In this document: in pieces, positions 27,384 to 35,819 of the stretch
Position numbering within the stretch: position 1 is the first letter of the stretch
How the letters are laid out: every line of letters starts with the position of its first letter
Assembly (NCBI GenBank): GCA_947494445.1
Contig: CANLVD010000012.1
Coordinates: 1-64,000, forward strand
Direction: 5' to 3'
DNA from: an uncultured Paracoccaceae bacterium
GTDB lineage: Bacteria; Pseudomonadota; Alphaproteobacteria; Rhodobacterales; Rhodobacteraceae
Length of the DNA stretch: 64,000 nt
Position numbers and translations under genes: made by a program
Notes under the pieces: generated by a model
What the model saw: only the letters and a program-made list of their open reading frames with translations
Database searches by the model: none
Told to the model about the DNA's origin: nothing

Positions 27384-27686
27384 TTACCAGAGAGAGTTGC
27401 CGGCACCATCGACGCAGTCGTAGTTGCCGTTCTCGTCGGTGATCATGCCTCCGCCGTAGTCGTCCTGGCACTCGGAGAAGTACTTGTCCGGATAATTGTC
27501 CGGGGAAGAGTTCGGCCCGCCAGCGAGGGGTGAATGGCCTGCACCGCCGGACAATCCACCGGGTGCACCGTGGCCACCGCTCTGGCCTGCAATCAATTGC
27601 GAACGGCCAGCCTCTGCAACAACAGGCAGGAGGGTCGATGCGGTCACCGCAGCGATGGCGAGAGAGAAAATAAAGCGTCGTGTCAT
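27384..27686 (-). CDS. Small secreted glycine-rich protein
   Basis: The 100-aa product has a signal peptide (FSLAIAAVTASTLLPVVAEA) and a short mature part of about 70 residues rich in glycine, with two cysteines (SECQDDYGGG and NYDCVDG). It may be a secreted peptide or a surface component. It lies downstream of gp25 on the same strand, 97 nt beyond that stop, but the gap contains a strong AT hairpin. Function unknown. Confidence 0.6.
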   Translation of the reverse strand: MTRRFIFSLAIAAVTASTLLPVVAEAGRSQLIAGQSGGHGAPGGLSGGAGHSPLAGGPNSSPDNYPDKYFSECQDDYGGGMITDENGNYDCVDGAGNSLW

Positions 27687-27748
27687 TTGAGTTTTCCTAT
27701 CAATTGGTTTGTTTTGACAGGCATAGGTCGCGGCGGTTTGCCCACCGG

Positions 27749-27774
27749 TTCAAAAAAGGTTCGTTTTTTTTGAA
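27749..27774. other. AT-rich hairpin downstream of the eCIS core operon
   Basis: The arms ttcaaaaaa (27749-27757) and ttttttgaa (27766-27774) pair perfectly across an 8-base loop. It lies just after the gp25 stop. It may terminate the eCIS transcript, though the stem is A/T only. Confidence 0.4.
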
Positions 27775-27783
27775 AGCCCCGGT

Positions 27784-28233
27784 TCAGACGCCCGGCAGAG
27801 GGTCTCCGGCCAGCAATGTTCCTTCGCCGATATAGAAGGGAAAGACGACGTTGTGACGGGCGTTGGTTTCGCGCAATGCGTAGTCGATCTCGACCTTCAT
27901 GCGCCCCTCCAGCCAGTCGGAGCCGTCAACGGTGACCGCGTTCAGGCGGATGCGGGGCTCGAAGAACAGGATGGCCTCGCGGATGGCAACCTCGGCTGCG
28001 GCTTCGGTCTCACCGTCGATCGGCTCGAAGACCAGATCGTGCAGACGGCAGCCATAGGTCGGGTGCATGATCCGCTCGCCCGGGCGGGTCTGGAACAGGA
28101 TGCGCAGGCTTTCGAGAACGTCGGTTTCACGCTCGACCATGCGAACCTCGCCCGTGGCGGCATCGAACGCAGGCGGGAAGGCCCAGCCCTTGCCGAGAAA
28201 CCCTGCCCCTGCGCGGTCGCCTTCATCGGCCAT
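27784..28233 (-). CDS. eCIS baseplate protein gp25/GPW family
   Basis: The 149-aa protein carries the gp25 core: FLGKGWAFPPAF near the start, then RILFQTRPGERIMHPTYGCRL and FFEPRIRLNAV. In contractile machines this small baseplate protein joins the sheath to the wedge. It starts 1 nt after the PAAR stop. It is the last gene of the eCIS block on this strand, although the baseplate wedge and fibre genes would be expected next; they are 23 kb away at 483-4574. Confidence 0.92.
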   Translation of the reverse strand: MADEGDRAGAGFLGKGWAFPPAFDAATGEVRMVERETDVLESLRILFQTRPGERIMHPTYGCRLHDLVFEPIDGETEAAAEVAIREAILFFEPRIRLNAVTVDGSDWLEGRMKVEIDYALRETNARHNVVFPFYIGEGTLLAGDPLPGV

Positions 28234-28234
28234 G

Positions 28235-28525
28235 TCAGCCCCCGATCATGACCGTGGGCAGCCCGCCCACGATGGAACCGCCATGGGCTGTGCTGTCGCC
28301 CATGCGCGCGGCCGGTTTGCCGCCGATGGTGACCGTGCCCGAGCCTTTGGCAATGGTGGCGGGCGGGCCGACGCAGGTGCAATTGTCGCCGACAACCGCT
28401 GCTGGCAGAGAGCCGATCAGCACCGTGGGCACGCCGGGGCCGATGATCGGCCCGCCGACATGGGGCACCACGCCGGTCACCATCGGGCAGGTGTGCATGT
28501 CGGTCAGTCGTGCAGCCGGTGGCAT
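28235..28525 (-). CDS. eCIS spike tip, PAAR-domain protein
   Basis: The 96-aa protein starts MPPAARLTDMHTC, has AAGG as ribosome site and shows the PAAR pattern of repeated glycine/proline-rich strands: GPIIGPGVPTVLIGSLPAAVVGDNCTCVGPP, then GKPAARMGDSTAHGGSIVGGLPTVMIGG (segments broken by me to 20 residues: GPIIGPGVPTVLIGSLPAAV, GKPAARMGDSTAHGG). PAAR proteins cap the VgrG spike and sharpen it. The upstream in-frame extension is not expected to be translated. It is coupled to VgrG by a 13-nt gap. Confidence 0.92.
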   Translation of the reverse strand: MPPAARLTDMHTCPMVTGVVPHVGGPIIGPGVPTVLIGSLPAAVVGDNCTCVGPPATIAKGSGTVTIGGKPAARMGDSTAHGGSIVGGLPTVMIGG

Positions 28526-28538
28526 GATCTGCGTCCTT

Positions 28539-30299
28539 TCAATTGATGGCGACCGTCGCACCCTTGACGGTGGTCTGCCCGCTTGCCGACAGTTCCGCCG
28601 ACCCGCCGCCCTTGACGGTGGCCGAGCTTTGGCCTTCGGCGGTGACATTCGCACCGTTCATGGTCGCGTCGCCGGTTGCCTTGATGTCGATGTTGCCTGT
28701 CGCCTCAAGTGTTATGTCCTTGTCGGTCTTCAGCGCAATGCCCGCATCATTCATGGTGATCGTGCTGCCGTTCTGGTCTGTGATCTTGATCAGTTTTTCG
28801 GTGTCGTCAAACAGCATCTCACCGCCTTCGGGCGTTGAGAGCGTGAGGGTCTTCTTATCCTCGTCCATCTCGATCTTCAGACCGATCTTTGAGGTGATGG
28901 TCTTGATGAAATTGTCCGCTGTCGCCTCATCGGGCCGGGCGTTGGTGCCATTGTGAAGCGCGCCGAGGACCACCGGGCCATCGGGATCGGCCCCGAGGAA
29001 GGCGACCACGACCTCATCGCCCACTTCGGGCAGAAACACCATGCCGGCAGAACTGCTGGCATAGGGTTGAGCGATGCGGGCCCAGACCTTCGCGGGTGGA
29101 TCGTCGAGCACCTTCAACTCAACCTGAATGCGCAGCAGCCCGTCGGGATCATCGGCAACGGTCACAACCGTGGCGATCTGCAACCCGTGGATGGACGGGC
29201 CGAGATTGGCGGTCAGATCACTGCTTTTGCCATCGGTCTCGTCCCGCAATTGGGCGGGCAGGCCAAGGATCACTTCAGTCTTCCATGTGCCGCCCTCGAT
29301 CTCGTGGGTGACGCCGCTGACAAAAGCTGTACCACCGAACCGATCACCGACGCCTTTCAGCTCAACGGTTTTGCCCGGCAGCGCCAGTGCCGAGCCCTGA
29401 AACTCCACCGTGCCCTGCATCGCCGAGAGCGAGGCACGGGCAAGCCGCCCCTTGGCCATTTGTGTCATGTCCCCTGCTGCACGCGCGCCGGGCATGTCCA
29501 GATGATGGGTCGATGACGCGATTGCGGTGGACAGGGTGGAGGGTGTGAGATTGCCCCAGGCAAGACCCGGCAGCGTCGATTCCGTTGAGTCCACGGCTGC
29601 GACTGTTGCGCTGTCCCAGGACCGCAGACCGGCCTCTGAGATCATGGTCTCGGCGCTGACTTCGGTGTCAATCGACGAGATGTCCTCGCCCAGTGTCAGG
29701 GTCAGCACGGGGTTCGCGGCATCATCAGGCGCGTCACAGGTCACCGTGCCATCGTCGATGGTGATGACCTGCCCGTTGCGATCCGCGATCTGGCGCAGAA
29801 ACTCCCAGTCGCTGACCTGATGGCGCAGCACGTTGCGGGCACTGTCGGAGGTTGCGGTGACCGCAGCCGTCAGGCCCGCGTCGCCGATGATCTGGGTGGC
29901 GATGTCGCTGTCTTTCTTGGCCTCGTAAAAGGCGGTGGCCTTGACCCGTGTCAGCGTGATCGCCTTGTCGCGCGCGCGCAGGATCATCATCGGTGGGCCG
30001 TCCTTGATCTGCAGGCGCAGGCCGGTCACCACACCTTTGAAGATCTGGTCGGTCTGTGCGTCATAGCCTGCCAGAACCTCGATTTCGGCACCGGGCTTGA
30101 AGGTGTTGCCATCGGTTTGGGGAAATTCATTGGTCGCGACCGAGCCCGCGACGATCTGCACCTCGGCCTCGGGGATGCGATTGACGTCGCGCCAGACCCG
30201 GGCGGAATAGAGTTCCAGCGTGTCGGCGATCTCGGTTCCATCCATCTTGACGGACACGGCAATCGGGCCGCTGGAATTGTCCATTGGGCTTGCGGCCAT
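28539..30299 (-). CDS. eCIS spike protein, VgrG/gp5-gp27-like
   Basis: The 586-aa protein has an N-terminal gp27-like hub region (about residues 20-360, with LRHQVSDWEFLRQIADRNGQ), an OB-fold region around residue 400-470 (WARIAQPYASSSAGMVFLPE, GDEVVVAFLGADPDGPVVLG) and a C-terminal needle of short repeating strands (GNIDIKATGDATMNGANV). These are the parts of a VgrG-type spike. The ATG at 30299 is two bases after the LysM gene stop. It forms the central piercing spike with PAAR at its tip. Confidence 0.93.
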   Translation of the reverse strand: MAASPMDNSSGPIAVSVKMDGTEIADTLELYSARVWRDVNRIPEAEVQIVAGSVATNEFPQTDGNTFKPGAEIEVLAGYDAQTDQIFKGVVTGLRLQIKDGPPMMILRARDKAITLTRVKATAFYEAKKDSDIATQIIGDAGLTAAVTATSDSARNVLRHQVSDWEFLRQIADRNGQVITIDDGTVTCDAPDDAANPVLTLTLGEDISSIDTEVSAETMISEAGLRSWDSATVAAVDSTESTLPGLAWGNLTPSTLSTAIASSTHHLDMPGARAAGDMTQMAKGRLARASLSAMQGTVEFQGSALALPGKTVELKGVGDRFGGTAFVSGVTHEIEGGTWKTEVILGLPAQLRDETDGKSSDLTANLGPSIHGLQIATVVTVADDPDGLLRIQVELKVLDDPPAKVWARIAQPYASSSAGMVFLPEVGDEVVVAFLGADPDGPVVLGALHNGTNARPDEATADNFIKTITSKIGLKIEMDEDKKTLTLSTPEGGEMLFDDTEKLIKITDQNGSTITMNDAGIALKTDKDITLEATGNIDIKATGDATMNGANVTAEGQSSATVKGGGSAELSASGQTTVKGATVAIN

Positions 30300-30301
30300 G
30301 G

Positions 30302-30988
30302 CTACCTCATTGGCGGGAAGCGCAGCAGGGTGCCTGCCTCCAGCCCGCTGATGCTGTCGAGATTGTTGAACCGGGCCACTTCGAGATATTTCGAGGTGTC
30401 CTGATAGATCCGGTGGCACAGAAGCGGCAGGGTATCGCCCTCGCGCACGGCAACCACATGGGTCATGTCGGGCGAGTTGCGTCCCGCTTCGCGCGCCTCC
30501 ATGGCGTCGGTTTTGGCCTCGATGAAGCTGAGCTTGATCTTGGCGCGCAGGGCTTTGCCATCGGGGTGAAACAAGGTGTAATCGACCGACAGATCGGTCA
30601 GGCGGCCGTAGAAATCCTTCAGGCCCTTGCCCCAGACGATCTTGACCGGGTTGGTCTCATGGGTGTCGCCGTCATAGGTATAGGCGATGTCGCGCAACAG
30701 ATCGACGCGTTGGGCGACGGTCTTGTTCTTCTGCGCCTCGACCACGCCGGTGCCGTCGATGACAATGGAAAAGCTGACTTTTTCGGGGGCGACATTGCCG
30801 AACTTGGCGACCGGTGCGGATTTGCCCACCGCGCGGTCGCCCTTGCCGGATGTGCCGGAATACTGCACCGAATAGCTGTGCGAATAGCTTTCGGGGTTGA
30901 TCATCGCCTCGAATGTGTTGGCGGCACCCTTCTTGGCCTTGATCTGCCCGCCCGAGATCGAACAGCGGAAAATTTTGAGCTTGGCCAT
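30302..30988 (-). CDS. eCIS LysM adaptor (Afp7/gp53-like)
   Basis: The 228-aa protein starts MAKLKIFRC and has a tube-adaptor-like N-terminal domain (EAMINPESYSHSYSVQYSGT) and a C-terminal LysM domain from about residue 175 (VVAVREGDTLPLLCHRIYQD... LRFPP). In eCIS and phages such proteins sit between tube, spike and baseplate. The gene lies between the small DUF5908 gene (5 nt) and VgrG (2 nt). Confidence 0.9.
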   Translation of the reverse strand: MAKLKIFRCSISGGQIKAKKGAANTFEAMINPESYSHSYSVQYSGTSGKGDRAVGKSAPVAKFGNVAPEKVSFSIVIDGTGVVEAQKNKTVAQRVDLLRDIAYTYDGDTHETNPVKIVWGKGLKDFYGRLTDLSVDYTLFHPDGKALRAKIKLSFIEAKTDAMEAREAGRNSPDMTHVVAVREGDTLPLLCHRIYQDTSKYLEVARFNNLDSISGLEAGTLLRFPPMR

Positions 30989-30993
30989 GGGCC

Positions 30994-31164
30994 TTACCGC
31001 TCCATGCGGCGGCGTTCGATCCGGGCTATTTCGGCGCGGATGTCGGCCAGAATGTCAGCGCGCAGGTCTTCCAGACGCGCGGCAAGCTCGGCCTCGTCCA
31101 GACCCTGCTTTTCGGGCTGTCCGAAGCGACCCTTGACGACCAGCGATCCGATTTCGACGCTCAT
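30994..31164 (-). CDS. Small eCIS protein, DUF5908 (Afp6-like), 56 aa
   Basis: This short gene begins with ATG overlapping the tube-gene stop by one base and encodes MSVEIGSLVVKGRFG followed by an acidic-basic helix ending in RIERRRMER. The opening motif IEIGSLVV..RF is that of the DUF5908 proteins always placed between the tube and LysM genes in eCIS loci. It ends five bases before the LysM start. Function is not known beyond a baseplate or tube role. Confidence 0.85.
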   Translation of the reverse strand: MSVEIGSLVVKGRFGQPEKQGLDEAELAARLEDLRADILADIRAEIARIERRRMER

Positions 31165-31619
31165 CACAGGGTCCTCTTGATCGTGTTTACGGCCAGTTCG
31201 ATGGTCTCGACCGCAATCTCGTTTTTCATCGCATCAAAGCCGCCCACTGTCCATTTCACCGGATAAGCGCGGGTCAGTGCCCATGAACAGACCGGATCCC
31301 CCTCCTCATCCAGCAGGTCGATCTTCAGATCCTTGGGCTGGACCGGGCGGGCGAGGTCGGTTTCGATGGTGTTCTTGCACCAAGTCATCAACTCGCTGCT
31401 TTCGGGCGAGATGCCGCGCTTGAGCTTGATGTTGGGCGTCTTGGCGGGCTTGGGCAACTGGTGGATGAAACGGTTCTCGCCGCCTTCGGTCACCGGTTCC
31501 AGATCCAGCCCGTGTTCCAGCCCCGACACTTCCTGAAACGCCGCATCCGACACCGACGGGCCACCGCCGGTGAAAGATACAGTGAAGTGAAACGCCGGGA
31601 CCGGGTAGCTGTCAGACAT
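31164..31619 (-). CDS. eCIS tube protein 2 (phage tail tube family)
   Basis: A 151-aa T4 gp19-like protein: VPAFHFTVSFTGG at the start, FQEVSGLEHGLDLEPVTEGG and, near the end, CSWALTRAYPVKWTVGGFDA and EIAVETIELAVN. Hexamers of such proteins form the inner tube. It is a paralogue of the next gene upstream; eCIS usually carry two or three tube genes, one of which forms the tube-baseplate junction. The gap is 8 nt. Confidence 0.92.
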   Translation of the reverse strand: MSDSYPVPAFHFTVSFTGGGPSVSDAAFQEVSGLEHGLDLEPVTEGGENRFIHQLPKPAKTPNIKLKRGISPESSELMTWCKNTIETDLARPVQPKDLKIDLLDEEGDPVCSWALTRAYPVKWTVGGFDAMKNEIAVETIELAVNTIKRTL

Positions 31620-31627
31620 CAGCGTGA

Positions 31628-32083
31628 TCAGGCGTTCTCGATCACGATGCCCTCATGGGCGATCTCGATGGTCTCGACCGCGACCTCGTTGCCTTCGGCC
31701 TTGAGATCCGTGCCCGAGACCTTGACCGGAAAGGCGTTCTGCACCTTCCAGACCATGGTCGGGTTGGCCCCCTCGTCCAGAAGCGAGATCGTCAGCGCTT
31801 TGCGCTTGATCGTGTTCATTTTGATCTCGGCAAACCAGTCGAAAATGGCGTTGTCCTTGGCGAACACGCCTTTCTTCATGGTGATGTTGCCGGATTTGGT
31901 CATGCCGGGCATCTTGATCTTGGAAAACACCGGGTTGTTGCCAGCGCGGTATTCCAGCGGCTCGGTCTCGATATCAAGGCCCGAGACCTCCTGAAACGCC
32001 AGTTCTGTGTCGTCCCATTTCACCTGGAAATGGAACTTCGGCAAGGGCCAGATTGCATTCTGGGCGGAACCATCATCTGCCAT
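31628..32083 (-). CDS. eCIS tube protein 1 (phage tail tube family)
   Basis: A 151-aa tube protein: WPLPKFHFQVKWDDTELAFQ, EVSGLDIETEPLEYRAGNNP, KMPGMTKSGNITMKKGVF and the ending EVAVETIEIAHEG. It follows the sheath gene by 29 nt, the usual eCIS order (sheath, tube, tube). It builds the rigid tube surrounded by the sheath. Confidence 0.92.
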   Translation of the reverse strand: MADDGSAQNAIWPLPKFHFQVKWDDTELAFQEVSGLDIETEPLEYRAGNNPVFSKIKMPGMTKSGNITMKKGVFAKDNAIFDWFAEIKMNTIKRKALTISLLDEGANPTMVWKVQNAFPVKVSGTDLKAEGNEVAVETIEIAHEGIVIENA

Positions 32084-32112
32084 GGGTTACACTCCTTATC
32101 TCGTGTTTATGA

Positions 32113-34344
32113 TTATGATTTCTGCATCTGCTGCATGAAGGTGATTTCGATGAATTCAGCCGGGCGGGTCACGGCCACCAGAACGGTGATCCGCAGGATG
32201 CCCTCAAGAATATCGACCGGCGTCATGGTGTCGCCAAGGCCCACATGGACCGAGAAGGCGTCACTTGGCACGGCACCTGCCAGCCCGCCCTGTTTCCACA
32301 CGGAGGTCAGGAAATTCTCGATCATCGAGCGCATGGTCACCCATGTCTGCGAGGTGTTTGGCTCGAACACATAGGCTTTCGAGGCCAGACGGATGCTTTC
32401 CTCGATCATGATCATGGTCCGGCGGACCGAGACATAGCGCCAGTCAAGCGAGTTGCCGTCAAGCGTGCGCGCGCCCCAGACCAGCGTCCCCTCGCCCACG
32501 AATGGCCGGATCGCGTTGATCGATTTGCCGGTGGTCGAGACGTTGAGGTTCTGCTGCTCTTCATCGTCGATGTTGAGCATCGGACCGGTCACCGCTGCCA
32601 TGGAGACATTGGCAGGCGCCTTCCAGACACCACGGGTGTTGTCGACCATGGTGTATAGCCCGGCCATGGCGGCCGACGGCGGGCTGGAGTTCATCCGCTT
32701 GGCAATTGCGTTCATCGCATCGACGTAAAGCGGTGCAATGGCGCGCATGGTCTTGTCGATCATCTCGACATTGGGTTTGCCCGCGTCGCTTTGCTCGGTC
32801 GCACCGCTGTAGGTCACCACAAGTGCGTGGTTTTCGGCTTCGGTGTCGGCGTCCTTGGCGATCATGTAGTTCAGTTCGATCTCGGGCGCGTCAAGCTCGG
32901 CCACAGGCGTAAAGGTGATCTTGCCGGTGTCCTTGGCGGCCTCGAACACACCGACATCCGCGATGGTCTTTTTCTTGCCGGTCTTGTCATCGGCACCCTT
33001 GATCATGACCGTCTTGGGGTCGAGATCTTTGTGCGATGCAGCCGGATCCAGCACCTCGATCGGGGTCAGGGCCTTGGCGTCTTCGGTGGTGACCAGAACG
33101 CCGACCACTTCAACGGCGATGTTCAGCGCCGCTGTCGTGATGCCTGCTTCATCCGTGACGGTGACCTGGAAGCTGCCGCTGCCCTTGCCAGCCTCATGGG
33201 TGAACTTCACCTTCTTGTCGGTGACGTCCTGCTGGGTGAAGGTGCCGCCCTCTTCCAATGCTGTGTTATCCAGCGACATTGAGCCTTTCATGTTGCCGAT
33301 GCTGGTCAGCGTATAGGTCAGCTTGGCGGCACCGCTCTCGTCATCCTCGGCCATCATGTCCTGCTCTGCGATGACGGACTCGCCGCCATCAGTGACAGTG
33401 ATGGTCAGATCGCCCTTGACCTCAGGAATGCTGATCCGCTTGATCTCGGTGATCAGTTCCTTGCTGTTATCCTCTTCCGAGACGGATTTACGCAGGAGAT
33501 TGATCAGTGTCGGACGCGCGTCCAGATTGATGTTGGTATAATCGAAATCACGTGCGCCATAGATCGTCGCATTCACCCAAGGGTAATAGGCCGCGCCAAA
33601 ATCCAGAAAGCTGGTGCCCGCATCCGAGCGGAAAGCCGCGACCGGGTCGCCGTCGGGCTGCTCCACCGGATTGAGAAACTGAGGTGCATAGCCGCCGAAC
33701 ATATCAAGGATAGCAAAGCGGTTGCGCATCTCCTTGCCGCAATGGCTGAGCATCTGCTGCTGCACTTCCATGCTGTCCTTGCGGGTCAGGCGCGTGGTCT
33801 CGGGGATCACGACCATTGTCGGCTCAGGTTCTTTTTTCAGCCGCTTGATGGCGTCGAGCATCGGCTGCTTCTCGATCACATTCTCGCCGGTTTCGCCGTC
33901 GTAATTGCCGACCGAAATCACATAGCAAGCACCGCCGCCGTTCTGGAAGAACAGGCGCATGGCACCATAGAGGCAGAAGCGCTCATTGGTCTGCTTGAAC
34001 TCGATCTTTTTCATGCCCGCTTTGGTCTTGTAGCTGAGGATCGCGCGTGGCAGCGGGTCTTTTTGCGAGAATCCGTCGGCGGTCAGCGGAGAGGCTTTCC
34101 CGGCAGCGGCGAAATCTTCGTATGGGATCACGTCGAACATCGGCTTGTGGCCGCCACCGAAGAACTGGTGGAACTCCGACAGCGAAGTCAGGCGCTGCGG
34201 CTCGCCGGTCAGGGGCGTGTTGCCGTTCATCGCCTTCTCGGTATAGCCGATGAACGCGGGCACGGCCGTTGCGACCTGAACCACGGAATTGGGGAACGCA
34301 TTTTTCTCAACAATATAGACACCTGGGGTTTTCATGACCGCCAT
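32113..34344 (-). CDS. eCIS contractile sheath protein with inserted Ig/cadherin-like module
   Basis: At 743 aa it is larger than typical sheaths (roughly 350-550 aa). Residues 1-300 (MKTPGVYIVEKNAFPNSVVQ, RFCLYGAMRLFFQNGGGACY, WVNATIYGARDFDY) and 520-743 (MAGLYTMVDNTRGVWKAPAN, ITFMQQMQKS) are the sheath fold. Residues about 305-515 form an insertion of repeated strands (VTDGGESVIAEQ, LTYTLTSIGNMKGSMSLDNT, FTHEAGKGSGSFQVTVTDEA) resembling cadherin- or CSPG-type repeats found in surface proteins. The insertion should decorate the outside of the sheath. The gene starts 13 nt after the stop of the preceding gene. Confidence 0.9.
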   Translation of the reverse strand: MAVMKTPGVYIVEKNAFPNSVVQVATAVPAFIGYTEKAMNGNTPLTGEPQRLTSLSEFHQFFGGGHKPMFDVIPYEDFAAAGKASPLTADGFSQKDPLPRAILSYKTKAGMKKIEFKQTNERFCLYGAMRLFFQNGGGACYVISVGNYDGETGENVIEKQPMLDAIKRLKKEPEPTMVVIPETTRLTRKDSMEVQQQMLSHCGKEMRNRFAILDMFGGYAPQFLNPVEQPDGDPVAAFRSDAGTSFLDFGAAYYPWVNATIYGARDFDYTNINLDARPTLINLLRKSVSEEDNSKELITEIKRISIPEVKGDLTITVTDGGESVIAEQDMMAEDDESGAAKLTYTLTSIGNMKGSMSLDNTALEEGGTFTQQDVTDKKVKFTHEAGKGSGSFQVTVTDEAGITTAALNIAVEVVGVLVTTEDAKALTPIEVLDPAASHKDLDPKTVMIKGADDKTGKKKTIADVGVFEAAKDTGKITFTPVAELDAPEIELNYMIAKDADTEAENHALVVTYSGATEQSDAGKPNVEMIDKTMRAIAPLYVDAMNAIAKRMNSSPPSAAMAGLYTMVDNTRGVWKAPANVSMAAVTGPMLNIDDEEQQNLNVSTTGKSINAIRPFVGEGTLVWGARTLDGNSLDWRYVSVRRTMIMIEESIRLASKAYVFEPNTSQTWVTMRSMIENFLTSVWKQGGLAGAVPSDAFSVHVGLGDTMTPVDILEGILRITVLVAVTRPAEFIEITFMQQMQKS

Positions 34345-34357
34345 AACAAGCTCTCCT

Positions 34358-35089
34358 TCACCAAAGTGCGACGTAAATGTCAGATTGCAGACGGACAGAG
34401 CCGTCAGGATGCGAGAGCCTGCGATATGCAGGTCCCGCGACAGGTAATATCGGGATCAGTTTCTGTGCTTCATCGGGTTTGTCGGCGTCGCGCATCAACG
34501 TGAAGCGCAGCGCCGAACGTGAGGCCAGTGGCAGCGCCTCGTCCGAGGCGATGGTGACCACCGGGCTGCCATCGGGCAGCGCGCCTTCGGCCATGTCGCC
34601 GAAGGTGATCTTCTTGCCCTGATCGATGACCGACAGGCGGTCCTTGGGTTTGGCGCCGGTGATCTGGTAGGCCCAGACCGTCTGGATGCTGCCAAATTCC
34701 AGCCCGATGGTCTGGCCATCGGCCCCGTCCAGCGGGATGCGCAGCCGGGCAAAGCTCAATTGCCGGCCGGGTTGGGCGGGATGGCTCCAGTCCCGGGCAA
34801 GATCGCTGAATTTTTGCGGCCCGGATGTCAGTTCAAGGGCCACGTGGGCCATTTTGCCGGGCTCCAGCCCCGCGGTCAGCGCCAGAAGATCGGGCGTTTC
34901 GGCCGTCAGTGTCAGATCGATGTGGTCGGGAAGCTCTGCCCCCTCTTCCGCTGCCACCAGCAGACCTGTTGGCTGAGACTTGACCAGAAGGCCATGGGCA
35001 GCGTCGGCATCAACGCGGATCGGTGCGGGGCCATTGGAGTAGTAATCATGGGCAAGCGTCAGGGTGAAAAGGCGGGTGTAGCGGCTCAT
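34358..35089 (-). CDS. eCIS-associated protein of unknown function (243 aa)
   Basis: The gene overlaps the DUF4255 gene by four bases and precedes the sheath gene by 13 nt, so it belongs to the eCIS operon. The protein has YTRLFTLTLAHDYYSNGPAP near the start and ends YRRLSHPDGSVRLQSDIYV. Similar genes occur next to eCIS sheath genes in other bacteria as I recall. No motif gives a function; no signal peptide is present, as expected for a cytoplasmic assembly factor or structural part. Confidence 0.65.
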   Translation of the reverse strand: MSRYTRLFTLTLAHDYYSNGPAPIRVDADAAHGLLVKSQPTGLLVAAEEGAELPDHIDLTLTAETPDLLALTAGLEPGKMAHVALELTSGPQKFSDLARDWSHPAQPGRQLSFARLRIPLDGADGQTIGLEFGSIQTVWAYQITGAKPKDRLSVIDQGKKITFGDMAEGALPDGSPVVTIASDEALPLASRSALRFTLMRDADKPDEAQKLIPILPVAGPAYRRLSHPDGSVRLQSDIYVALW

Positions 35090-35655
35090 CCGGCAAGCTC
35101 CGTCTCTTCGATCAGCGGTGCCACGCCCGAGATGTCGCCGGTCAGCGTGACGGTGCGCATCTTGTAGTGCACCGAGGGCACATAGCGCCCGCCAAGATTG
35201 CCCCAGAGCTGGCCCATCTCTTCGGAGGGCAGATTGCTGATCTCGATCGACAATTGCTCGATCCCGTCTGGCATCTCGGGGCAGTTCTGCGGTGTCAGCA
35301 TGGAATTGGCCCGCAGGTAGGACACGCCCGCCGACAAGAGCGTCAGACCGTCCTTGTAGCGCTCGGCCTCGAAGCCCGAGGCGAGCATGAAATAGATGTC
35401 GAGCCGCAGGGGCTGGGTCTTGAGGACGCCGGCACCAGCAGTTGCATCGCGTTGGGGCATGTAGGAAGCCCTGAGTGCCGCATCCTCGGAGATGTTGGTG
35501 ACAAACATCGCCAGACGGTCCCGGGCAGATGCCGCCGGCTTACCCTCCCCGTCGGCCAAAGGGGTCAGGCTGACCATTTCGTCACTGGTTTGAAGTCGCG
35601 CAGCAAGGTGGCCGTTCAGGCGTTTGGCCACCATATCAAGCGCGAGGTCAATCAT
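35086..35655 (-). CDS. eCIS cap/terminator protein, DUF4255 (Afp16/Pvc16-like)
   Basis: The 189-aa protein starts MIDLALDMVAKRL and contains the family core: LAMFVTNISEDAALR, LRLDIYFMLASGFE and YKDGLTLLSAGVSYLRANSM. Proteins of this type cap the distal end of the tube and sheath and set particle length. It overlaps the genes on both sides by four bases. Confidence 0.9.
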   Translation of the reverse strand: MIDLALDMVAKRLNGHLAARLQTSDEMVSLTPLADGEGKPAASARDRLAMFVTNISEDAALRASYMPQRDATAGAGVLKTQPLRLDIYFMLASGFEAERYKDGLTLLSAGVSYLRANSMLTPQNCPEMPDGIEQLSIEISNLPSEEMGQLWGNLGGRYVPSVHYKMRTVTLTGDISGVAPLIEETELAG

Positions 35656-35819
35656 GCCTGATCCATATCCTGCAATGTCATACCCGAACCGGCCCCGGGG
35701 CCGTGGGCGTCAAGCTGATACATGCTGAAACCTTCAAAATAAAAACCGGCCCCGGCTACCCATCGGAGACCAATTCCACCATGTCTTTCAAAACGATAAT
35801 CGTCAAGGTTGTTGGGCAT
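35652..35819 (-). CDS. Small protein upstream of DUF4255 (55 aa)
   Basis: The frame starts with ATG inside the end of the permease gene (17-nt overlap) and its stop overlaps the DUF4255 start as ATGA. The peptide MPNNLDDYRFERHGGIGLRW... has no recognised family. Its tight overlap on both sides suggests it is either a real small subunit or a coupling leader that links permease and DUF4255 translation. A shorter start (35723) is also possible. Confidence 0.45.
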   Translation of the reverse strand: MPNNLDDYRFERHGGIGLRWVAGAGFYFEGFSMYQLDAHGPGAGSGMTLQDMDQA

